15,567 nt of DNA from Clostridia bacterium. GTDB taxonomy: Bacteria; Bacillota; Clostridia; DUPQ01. The translations under genes were made by a program, and so were the position numbers. The stretch is taken from NCBI GenBank assembly GCA_030592355.1, contig JAUVJE010000028.1, positions 1-15,567 of the forward strand, read 5' to 3'. Shown one piece after another: positions 1 through 7,000 of this stretch (position 1 is its first letter; every line of letters begins with the position of its first letter). Below the pieces are notes generated by a model. It was not told the DNA's origin, did no database searches, and saw nothing but the letters and a program-made list of their open reading frames with translations.

Positions 1-432
1 AGCGTCCGCCGTATCATCCGGTTTGGGGATTTTTTCAAGATTCAGTAAAAGTTTTACCATCTGCTGAACTTGATTTTTATCAGCCCTGCCATATCCGCAG
101 ACTGCCTGTTTCACCTGAAGAGGAGTATATTCAAAAACATCAATTCCGTTAAGTGCACCTGCAAGCAGAATAACCCCCCTGGCTTGGCTTACTTTCATAG
201 CAGTCTTTGTGTTTTTATTGAAAAACAATTCTTCTACGGCAACAGAATCAGGCGAATGTCTTTTAATTAATTCTTCCATTCCTCTGTGAATCTTAAGCAG
301 TCTTCCGGAAAAATCAGTTCCTGCCTTCGTTATTATAGAACCATACTCAAGTACGGTAAACCTACCGTCTTTATAATTCAACACACCATATCCCACTATC
401 GCATACCCTGGATCTATGCCTAAAATTATCAT
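1..432 (-). CDS. ruvC: Crossover junction endodeoxyribonuclease RuvC (C-terminus outside window)
   Basis: This is the Holliday-junction resolvase that nicks symmetric strands of four-way junctions together with RuvAB during recombinational repair. Reading the minus strand from ATG at 432 gives 144 codons with no stop before the window edge; family members are usually about 160-180 residues. The start reads MIILGIDPG, the family hallmark, placing the first catalytic Asp at residue 7. Glu67/Glu68 lie in VEELFF, and PDDTADA at 138-144 supplies Asp140 and Asp143, so the acidic tetrad is complete. The phrase YTPLQVKQAVCGYGRADK at 102-119 is also typical. A GGAG ribosome binding site lies five bases before the ATG. 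The gene is divergent from argG across about 100 bp. ruvA and ruvB, often next to it, would lie beyond position 1. The identification is secure. Confidence 0.96.
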   Translation of the reverse strand, partial: MIILGIDPGYAIVGYGVLNYKDGRFTVLEYGSIITKAGTDFSGRLLKIHRGMEELIKRHSPDSVAVEELFFNKNTKTAMKVSQARGVILLAGALNGIDVFEYTPLQVKQAVCGYGRADKNQVQQMVKLLLNLEKIPKPDDTADA

Positions 433-466
433 AAATTCTCCATAAAATGAATAATTAAAAATTTTG

Positions 467-502
467 TTGCATATTTATACATTATCATGTATAATGCTTA
501 CA
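467..502 (+). promoter_or_regulatory. argG promoter overlapped by two candidate ArgR boxes
   Basis: A sigma-A type promoter is visible: TTGCAT at 467-472, a 17-base spacer, then a perfect TATAAT at 490-495. Two imperfect palindromes resembling Gram-positive ARG boxes cover it: TGCATATTTATACA at 468-481 and TGTATAATGCTTACA at 488-502. Their centres are about 21 bp apart, two helical turns, as expected for a hexameric ArgR contacting adjacent boxes. The boxes overlap both the -35 and the -10, so binding would block RNA polymerase. Arginine-dependent repression of argGH is the natural inference; argR itself is not in the window. A ruvC promoter on the opposite strand could share this stretch. 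The promoter is fairly clear, and the operator call rests on motif resemblance only. Confidence 0.6.
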
Positions 503-522
503 ATATATTTTAGCATACCTGT

Positions 523-527
523 GGAGG
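523..527 (+). promoter_or_regulatory. Ribosome binding site of argG
   Basis: GGAGG lies seven bases before the ATG at 535. It is a strong Shine-Dalgarno sequence and fixes the argG start. Confidence 0.8.
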
Positions 528-534
528 AATTAGC

Positions 535-1755
535 ATGTCTGGAAAAGAAAAATTTTTATTAGCATATTCAGGAGGCCTGGATACATCAATCATCATACCA
601 TGGTTAAAAGAAAACTATGAATGTGATGTCGTAGCCATGGCAGCCGACCTAGGCCAGGAAGAAGAACTTGATTCACTGTATGAAAAAGCAGAAAATTCAG
701 GTGCCGTAAAACTCTATATAGAGGATCTCAGAGAAGAATTCATAAACGATTATATATTCCCTACCCTAAAGGCAGGTTCCGTTTATGAAAATAAGTATCT
801 CCTTGGAACATCGTTTGCAAGACCTATTATAGCAAAACGCCTTGTCGAAATAGCCCTTATGGAAAATTGTACTGCAATCGTACACGGCTGCACCGGCAAA
901 GGAAACGATCAGGTGCGTTTTGAATTGACCATCAAAGCTCTTGCTCCTCATATGAAGATTATAGCACCCTGGAGGATCTGGGACATTAAATCCCGAGATG
1001 ATGCAGTTGACTATGCAAATGAAAGAAATATACCGATTCCTGTAACAAAAAAAGATAATTACAGCAGGGACCGTAACATCTGGCATCTTAGCCATGAGGG
1101 TTGTGAGCTTGAGAATCCTGAAAATGAACCGGATTTGGATACAATACTTAAACTCGGAGTTTCTCCAGAAAATGCGCCGGATAAACCGGAATACGTGGAA
1201 GTTTCATTTGAAAGTGGAATTCCCGTTGCATTGAATGGTGAAAAGCTAAACGGCGTCCCGTTGTTGGAAAAACTAAATGTCATAGGCGGCCGAAATGGTG
1301 TTGGAATAGTAGATATTACTGAAAACAGGCTTGTCGGGATGAAATCAAGAGGCATTTATGAAACACCGGGCGGCTCTATTCTCTTTTATGCTCATAATGA
1401 ACTGGAATATCTTTGTCTTGACAGGGAAACATATCACTATAAAGAAATTATTTCAAAGAAATTCGCTGATTTGGTTTATAACGGCCAATGGTTTACTCCT
1501 TTAAGGGAGGCAATTTCGGCTTTCGTAGATGAAACACAAAAGACAGTCACCGGCACAGTTAAAATGAAACTCTATAAAGGCAATATTATTTCCGCCGGTA
1601 CATTCTCAGAATATTCACTTCATGACGAAGAGCTATCGACATTCGGCGAGGATGAGATATATAATCAGAGCGACGCAGAAGGGTTTATTAATCTTTTTGG
1701 ACTTCCATTAAAAGTCAAGGCGTTGAAGGATGAAAAACTTAAAGGGAAAATATAA
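535..1755 (+). CDS. argG: Argininosuccinate synthase
   Basis: This cytosolic enzyme joins citrulline and aspartate at the cost of ATP (to AMP and PPi), making argininosuccinate in the penultimate step of arginine biosynthesis. The 406-residue product is of normal full length. The N-terminal PP-loop AYSGGLDTS (residues 10-18) binds ATP, and HGCTGKGNDQ (117-126) is the second family signature contacting nucleotide and citrulline. The C-terminal half contains the usual GRNGVGIVDI and SRGIYETPGG segments. GGAGG seven bases upstream of the ATG supports the start. Its TAA stop shares a base with the argH ATG (TAATG), so the two genes are translationally coupled. The upstream ARG-box-like sites suggest arginine repression. 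There is no doubt about the identity. Confidence 0.98.
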   Translation: MSGKEKFLLAYSGGLDTSIIIPWLKENYECDVVAMAADLGQEEELDSLYEKAENSGAVKLYIEDLREEFINDYIFPTLKAGSVYENKYLLGTSFARPIIAKRLVEIALMENCTAIVHGCTGKGNDQVRFELTIKALAPHMKIIAPWRIWDIKSRDDAVDYANERNIPIPVTKKDNYSRDRNIWHLSHEGCELENPENEPDLDTILKLGVSPENAPDKPEYVEVSFESGIPVALNGEKLNGVPLLEKLNVIGGRNGVGIVDITENRLVGMKSRGIYETPGGSILFYAHNELEYLCLDRETYHYKEIISKKFADLVYNGQWFTPLREAISAFVDETQKTVTGTVKMKLYKGNIISAGTFSEYSLHDEELSTFGEDEIYNQSDAEGFINLFGLPLKVKALKDEKLKGKI

Positions 1756-3149
1756 TGAAATTATGGGGCGGACGTTTCAGTAAAGATACAGATATATGGG
1801 CGAATGATTTTAATTCGTCCATTTCCTTTGATAAACGGTTATTCAAACACGATATAGCCGGCAGTACGGCACATGCCAGAATGTTGAATAAAATCGGCAT
1901 TCTCAGTGACGATGAATGTTCATTGATTACAAATGGTCTTTTGGAAATACTTACTGACATCAAAGAAAAAAAAATTAAATTCAATAATGATGCGGAAGAT
2001 ATTCATATGAATATTGAAAAGATTTTAATTGATAAAATAGGAGATACCGGCAAAAAACTGCATACGGCACGAAGCAGAAATGACCAGGTGGCTCTTGATA
2101 TCAGAATGTATCTTCGAGAAGAAGTTTCTATGGTCATTCAGCTCTTATCCGGGTTATGCGGCACTATTCTTAATATTGCAGACTCCGGCACTTCTGCAAT
2201 TATGCCTGGCTTTACTCATATGCAACCTGCCCAGCCAATAACACTTGCTCATCATATTATGGCTTATTTTGAAATGTTCCGCCGTGACACCGAACGTCTT
2301 ATGGATGCTCTGAAAAGGATAAATATAATGCCTTTAGGCGCCTGTGCCCTTGCCGGAACCGGCTTTCCCCTTGACAGGCAATTTGTTGCCGAGGAACTTA
2401 ATTTCAATTCAATTACTGCAAATAGCATTGATTCTGTCAGTGACAGAGATTTCGTCATAGAAATCTGTGCCGATTTATCAATTATAATGATGCATCTTTC
2501 ACGTCTTTGCGAAGAGATTATTCTATGGAATACCGTACAATTTGCTTTTGCCGAACAAGACGACGCCTATAGTACCGGCAGTTCCATTATGCCTCAGAAA
2601 AAAAATCCTGACATTGCTGAATTGGTTCGCGGCAAGACCGGCAGAGTTTACGGTAACCTTATGGCTATTCTTACTATTATGAAATCCCTGCCTTTGGCAT
2701 ATAACAAAGACATGCAGGAGGATAAACCAGCACTTTTCGATTCCATTGATACTGTTAAACTATGTCTTCCTGTTTTTGATTCAATGCTTGGAGCCATGTC
2801 TTTTAACAAAGACAATATGTATGCTTCCGCAGGCGAAGGCTTTACCAATGCCACTGATTTAGCTGACTATCTGGTAATTAAAGGTATTCCTTTTAGAACG
2901 GCACATGAGATAACAGGTAAAATCGTTTCTTATTGCATTGGTTCCGAAATTACCCTTGACGCGATGAACCTCAACGAGTATAGAAAGTATTCCACCTTAA
3001 TTGAAAACGATATTTATGAATTCATATCCCTGGAATCCTGCATTAACAAAAGAAACGTCGCAGGCGGACCTTCTGAATCATCCGTAAGGCAGCATATAAA
3101 AGAATCTGAGAATTTTCTTAAAAATCTTACTATTCCGGATTATGAATAG
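1755..3149 (+). CDS. argH: Argininosuccinate lyase
   Basis: The product cleaves argininosuccinate to arginine and fumarate, the last step of the pathway, as a cytosolic homotetramer of the fumarase/aspartase superfamily. The 464 residues are standard length. Seen in the sequence: the N-terminal MKLWGGRF typical of ArgH, HTARSRNDQV at 103-112, THMQPAQP at 154-161 with the general acid/base His155, and the superfamily signature GSSIMPQKKNP at 275-285, which contains the catalytic serine. The ATG overlaps the argG stop by one base, and AAAGGG upstream serves as its ribosome binding site, so argGH is a two-gene operon. The last 20 bases overlap the 3' end of the convergent cyclic-di-GMP gene on the other strand. 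No terminator hairpin separates them. Confidence 0.98.
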   Translation: MKLWGGRFSKDTDIWANDFNSSISFDKRLFKHDIAGSTAHARMLNKIGILSDDECSLITNGLLEILTDIKEKKIKFNNDAEDIHMNIEKILIDKIGDTGKKLHTARSRNDQVALDIRMYLREEVSMVIQLLSGLCGTILNIADSGTSAIMPGFTHMQPAQPITLAHHIMAYFEMFRRDTERLMDALKRINIMPLGACALAGTGFPLDRQFVAEELNFNSITANSIDSVSDRDFVIEICADLSIIMMHLSRLCEEIILWNTVQFAFAEQDDAYSTGSSIMPQKKNPDIAELVRGKTGRVYGNLMAILTIMKSLPLAYNKDMQEDKPALFDSIDTVKLCLPVFDSMLGAMSFNKDNMYASAGEGFTNATDLADYLVIKGIPFRTAHEITGKIVSYCIGSEITLDAMNLNEYRKYSTLIENDIYEFISLESCINKRNVAGGPSESSVRQHIKESENFLKNLTIPDYE

Positions 3150-6015
3150 TAAATCTATTTTTCCCGTCTTTCTTGGCTTTGTACATTGCTTTATCAGCCA
3201 ATGTCATTAATTCCGAGATTTTTTCAGAATGCTCAGGATATATCGAAATACCCATACTGGCGGTAATTTTATTTTCGCCTGCCGCAATTGTAATAATTTT
3301 TTTCAATATTCTTTCAGCTGTGCTTTTTAGCCCATGCATGGTTTTCAAATCAAAAGCAATAAGAAATTCGTCCCCTGATAATCTTGCGGCTATGCCTCCG
3401 GGCGGAAGATTATCCAATAATTTATCTGATATTTGTTTTAACGACTTATTGCCCTCTCCATGTCCGGCAAAATCATTTACACGCTTAAAATCATCAAGAT
3501 CCAAAAACGCGACAGCACATTTTTCACTGCCGGTAAGTTTCATTAAAAGTTCATTTTTTAAACCTTCTCTGTTCAACAAACCAGTCAGACTATCGTGAAG
3601 AAGCTGATGCTTAATGGTATCTTCATATTTTTTTCTCTGGGTTATATCAATATTCACAGCCGCAGCGGTTTCAGGATTGTCTCCTGTGTACTTTATAATA
3701 TGCAAATTTGTATTTACCCAACTCCACTTATCTTTATGAGGTGGTTTAATCCTGTAATCGATACTGAATTTAGCTTCTGGGTCAAATTTTCTACCCTTTG
3801 TCTTAATTATGGAATTCATAAACTCCCGTCTGAATCTTCCTTGTTCATCGGGATGCACCCAGTCAATATACTCATCTAATGAGTATTCATCCATATAGCT
3901 TGTTCTATTTATATCTCTATCATGCCATATCATATTTAATTTGTGTTTCTCAATATTATATTCCCAGACATCAATGCTACCAACCGTAAGTGAGATGTCA
4001 AGCATATACTTAATTTCTTCAAGGTTTCTTTTAGTCCTCTTCAATTTGTTAAGCGTACTGCTGTTTTCCGAAATTTCTAAAAAAACAATGGCAAATTTAT
4101 TATCATTCAATGTAATTACAGACAAGTCATACGACAATCCGCTGCGTTCATGGTAAAAATAAGGAAATCTTACATTATCTCCCGCTCTGACCTTTTTAGA
4201 AATTTCACTCATCTGAATATTATTAATACCCGGATACACTGCAGCTCTCTTTCTGCCAATAAGTGATTCGCCTGCAACATAAAATTTTTCTTTAAAGCGA
4301 TTGTTCACTGCAACAAGTGTAATATCGTCTTTTCCTGTGTATTTATCTTCAATTAGTCTATTAATACTTACAGGCACCTCGTTTTTTGAGAAGAATTGCT
4401 CGAATTGCGAAGTGTGAACCGATGACATTTCAATTGCTTTTTTTTCTCCGTAAAAATTACTATTTTTTTTATAATTATCCGGATTCAAAAACTCATTTTT
4501 TATATTTCTCTCATATATATCACTTAGAAGATTATCAATGCTCAGTGCTTGAGAATAATAGTAGCCTTGTATTGTATTACATCCATATTCTTTTAGATTT
4601 TTTAATTGTTCTTCACTATCGACCCCCTCGGCTATCAATTGCTTATTTGTGATCTCAGCAAGTGATGTAAGCATTTTAACAATGGCCACGCTTACCTGGT
4701 CTTCAGGAATTCCAAGAATAAACTGGCGGTCAATTTTCAAAACATCGAAATTCAGGTCCTGCAGTTTCGATAATGTTGAATATTCTATACCGAAATCATC
4801 AAAGGCGATTTTGCATCCTAATTTTTTAATATTTCTTAATAGTTCATTGACCCTTAATGTTTCTTGAATATATACTTGTTCTGTAATTTCCAAAACTACA
4901 TTTTCTGGATTCATATTATACTTGATAATATAATTTTTTAGATTCTCGACTAAATATTTATCCTTGAATTGGTTTGGAGATATGTTTATTGACAATTTTA
5001 TATTTTCTACTTTATCGTTGTCAAATCTGTTGAGCATTGTATTATAATCGCGAAAAGCACGTTCTATTACCCAATATCCGATGTCAATTATCAGTTCGTT
5101 TTTTTCAGCTTCCTGTAAGAAATAGTTAGGTTTGAGTATTCCCTTTTCAGGATGATTCCACCTGATAAGCGCTTCTACCCCATAAATACTACCGTCTTCG
5201 CTGTTAATGATTGGCTGATAATACAACTCAAATTCTTCTTGAACCAATGCACGTTTCATTTCTTTTAGAATTTCCTCTTCAATGATAAATTTTTCATCAA
5301 TTTCAGCCGAATAATATCTAAATCTATTGGGAGCCTGTCTTTTGGAATACCACATGGCAATTGTGGCCCTTCTAAGTATTTCACGTTTGATTCTATGCCC
5401 TCCGGTCATTATTGACACGCCCATATTAAAGTTGCTGTTTATACGCATTTTATTGAGAGTAATCGCTTCTTTCATAGAATTATATATATCAACAACTTCG
5501 TTCCGGAGAATTGAATCACCTTTTTCTTCTACAGAATATATCAGAAAATCACTGATGGTTATTCGCCCGAATATAAATCCCTCCGGCAATTCAGTCTTTA
5601 ACTTTTTACCGATTTTTGCGACATAGTTCTCAACACTTTTATTACCGTATAATTCTTTGAGGAAATCAATATTACTTATTTTTAATAGTATTACAACTCC
5701 TTTTCCTGCATCATTTAATGCTTTGCTGAAAGCATTTTCTGTTTTTCTGAATTTATACAGTTTGCCATATAGTTCCTCGCCTACTATTTCTTTTATTTGC
5801 TTATTGTTATTTTTAATATAAATATATGTCAAAATTCCCAAACAAAGAAATACAACTATTATTGTAAGTATAATATTATAGACAGAGGCCAGAACATCAT
5901 CGTAAATAGTTGATGCGAGTTCTACTGCATAAACTTTTTCAGCAAAAAATGTTATCATGAAAACAACAAATATGATTCTTGCTGTTCTTCCGATAAAACT
6001 ATAACCACTTTTCAT
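3130..6015 (-). CDS. Membrane cyclic-di-GMP protein: degenerate GGDEF - EAL - PAS - PAS - GGDEF
   Basis: This 961-residue signalling protein probably makes and/or breaks cyclic-di-GMP at the membrane. Domains in order: a hydrophobic stretch at about 13-30 and a transmembrane helix at about 46-67; a degenerate GGDEF at about 75-235, where the active-site position reads GRITISDF; an EAL domain at about 250-500; two PAS-like regions at about 540-650 and 670-795, the second ending in a PAC-like DITQRKK; and a C-terminal GGDEF at about 800-957. The EAL domain keeps EALIRW (281-286), SINISPNQF, EITE, DDFG (406-409), KIDR (427-430), AEGV and QGYYYS. However, loop 6 reads DFGIEYST rather than the usual DFGxGYSS. 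The last domain has FLDLDDFKRVND and SGDEF (880-884), compatible with diguanylate cyclase activity. The inhibitory RxxD site is absent (PPGG at 871-874). GGGGG lies five bases before the ATG. It follows the 102-residue gene by 22 bp, so they are probably co-transcribed. The direction of net activity cannot be told. Confidence 0.93.
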   Translation of the reverse strand: MKSGYSFIGRTARIIFVVFMITFFAEKVYAVELASTIYDDVLASVYNIILTIIVVFLCLGILTYIYIKNNNKQIKEIVGEELYGKLYKFRKTENAFSKALNDAGKGVVILLKISNIDFLKELYGNKSVENYVAKIGKKLKTELPEGFIFGRITISDFLIYSVEEKGDSILRNEVVDIYNSMKEAITLNKMRINSNFNMGVSIMTGGHRIKREILRRATIAMWYSKRQAPNRFRYYSAEIDEKFIIEEEILKEMKRALVQEEFELYYQPIINSEDGSIYGVEALIRWNHPEKGILKPNYFLQEAEKNELIIDIGYWVIERAFRDYNTMLNRFDNDKVENIKLSINISPNQFKDKYLVENLKNYIIKYNMNPENVVLEITEQVYIQETLRVNELLRNIKKLGCKIAFDDFGIEYSTLSKLQDLNFDVLKIDRQFILGIPEDQVSVAIVKMLTSLAEITNKQLIAEGVDSEEQLKNLKEYGCNTIQGYYYSQALSIDNLLSDIYERNIKNEFLNPDNYKKNSNFYGEKKAIEMSSVHTSQFEQFFSKNEVPVSINRLIEDKYTGKDDITLVAVNNRFKEKFYVAGESLIGRKRAAVYPGINNIQMSEISKKVRAGDNVRFPYFYHERSGLSYDLSVITLNDNKFAIVFLEISENSSTLNKLKRTKRNLEEIKYMLDISLTVGSIDVWEYNIEKHKLNMIWHDRDINRTSYMDEYSLDEYIDWVHPDEQGRFRREFMNSIIKTKGRKFDPEAKFSIDYRIKPPHKDKWSWVNTNLHIIKYTGDNPETAAAVNIDITQRKKYEDTIKHQLLHDSLTGLLNREGLKNELLMKLTGSEKCAVAFLDLDDFKRVNDFAGHGEGNKSLKQISDKLLDNLPPGGIAARLSGDEFLIAFDLKTMHGLKSTAERILKKIITIAAGENKITASMGISIYPEHSEKISELMTLADKAMYKAKKDGKNRFTIHNPE

Positions 6016-6037
6016 GAAGCCCCCAATCCACTATATG

Positions 6038-6346
6038 TTAAATCTGTTTTTTTGCTTTTTTATCAAGAGCTTTTCCAAAGCTGATCCAAGAATCCCTCAA
6101 TTTATACCTTAGGTTAACATCATAAATACAATCAATATGGTCATTTAATTGTCTGCGCATATCATAATACTTATGGATATCAAATTCTTCCTCAGGCAAA
6201 GCAATCAATTTGTCCATTTCGATAAACCAATTATCGAGTTCATGTGCTTCTTCCCCGGCTTCTTCATTCTTTTTCCGTATATGAAGAACCACCAGTTTTA
6301 TAGCTTTTTTCTTCGCATATTCATCAGTTTGTACTTTCTTAGTCAT
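6038..6346 (-). CDS. Hypothetical charged helical protein, 102 residues
   Basis: I do not recognise the family. The product is small, strongly charged (Lys/Glu rich at both ends) and looks all-helical, with no membrane segment, signal peptide or zinc motif; the single Cys in its DCIYD segment is unremarkable. The middle holds HELDNWFIEMDKLIALPEEE and HKYYDMRRQLNDH, with aromatic residues spaced as in a helical bundle. AAGGAAG eight bases before the ATG is a convincing ribosome binding site, which supports a real gene. Its stop lies 22 bp before the start of the large GGDEF/EAL gene on the same strand, making it the first gene of that unit. A role tied to that signalling protein is an inference from position only. 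Confidence 0.72.
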   Translation of the reverse strand: MTKKVQTDEYAKKKAIKLVVLHIRKKNEEAGEEAHELDNWFIEMDKLIALPEEEFDIHKYYDMRRQLNDHIDCIYDVNLRYKLRDSWISFGKALDKKAKKQI

Positions 6347-6429
6347 AGCTGCACTTCCTTTGTCAGTACCTGAATAAACTCTATTATCATAATTTTATTA
6401 GCTTAAGAAAATTTTAACACAAAATCACC

Positions 6430-6458
6430 TTGTGTGCAAAAGAACAGTCTTATATGCT
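6430..6458 (+). promoter_or_regulatory. Candidate promoter of the cysteine-cluster gene
   Basis: TTGTGT at 6430-6435 and TATGCT at 6453-6458 are separated by 17 bases. Transcription would begin near 6465, downstream of a GTG at 6434 that could otherwise extend the reading frame. This therefore favours an internal ATG as the start. The -35 is a weak match. The same 80-bp gap must also hold the promoter of the divergent minus-strand unit, for which I see no clear match. Confidence 0.4.
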
Positions 6459-6490
6459 ACTATTGTATTAATAACCAAATGGATGTAAAT

Positions 6491-7000
6491 ATGTCAGATT
6501 ATATAAATTTATATACAAGGGCTTACATGCTGCTTGAAACCCGTACTCCGATGATGTTTGACTGCGGGGCACTCTGCTCATCGGCATGCTGCAATGAAAA
6601 CGGACTTGGCATGCTTTTGTTTCCATATGAAGAAGAATATCTGGCAAAAACAAACAACGACTTTATAATTACGGATTCCAATATCGAAATCCAGGGATAT
6701 AAAGTGAAATTACTAAGATGCAATGGAACCTGCGACAGGCATACGAGACCCCTGGCATGCAGAATATTTCCTCTTTTTCCCTTTACCGGTGAAACCGGAG
6801 GGATTTCTGTTGAATTTGATCCCAGGGCCTATGGGACATGTCCCCTGTTGCTGACAGATATTGAGGGAATTTATACAAGGGGGCTTTTCCGTCTTATGGT
6901 ACTAAAAACTGCACATATGATTTCGCATGACCCAATGATTAATTCATTTCTTGTAAACATGACAAAAGAACTTAAAACTATAAAATTATTTAGACCTTGA
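6491..7000 (+). CDS. YkgJ-like cysteine-cluster protein
   Basis: This is a small soluble protein of the zinc/iron-chelating cysteine-cluster type (YkgJ/UPF0153-like); the cellular role of the family is unknown. Counting from ATG 6491 (169 residues), eight cysteines fall in a characteristic pattern: Cys25, 29, 33 and 34 in DCGALCSSACC, Cys77, 81 and 90 in RCNGTCDRHTRPLACRIFP, and Cys117 in GTCP. The RPxxCRxFP phrase is the strongest family mark. The reading frame stays open upstream to a GTG at 6434 and has another ATG at 6479. I prefer 6491 because the candidate promoter overlaps the GTG and because GGA lies seven bases before this ATG. Metal or Fe-S binding is an inference from the cysteines. 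The last 15 bases overlap the end of the convergent ligase-like gene. Confidence 0.82.
   Translation: MSDYINLYTRAYMLLETRTPMMFDCGALCSSACCNENGLGMLLFPYEEEYLAKTNNDFIITDSNIEIQGYKVKLLRCNGTCDRHTRPLACRIFPLFPFTGETGGISVEFDPRAYGTCPLLLTDIEGIYTRGLFRLMVLKTAHMISHDPMINSFLVNMTKELKTIKLFRP

Noticed and set aside
70..270. 66-codon plus-strand open frame at the window start
   Set aside because: It is antisense to ruvC, which is complete in its catalytic motifs.
766..1355. Minus-strand open frames inside argG
   Set aside because: They are antisense shadows of a gene whose identity is certain; there are no family motifs or ribosome binding sites.
6434..6490. GTG 6434 as the start of the cysteine-cluster gene
   Set aside because: The upstream residues lack family similarity, no ribosome binding site precedes the GTG, and it falls inside the candidate promoter.
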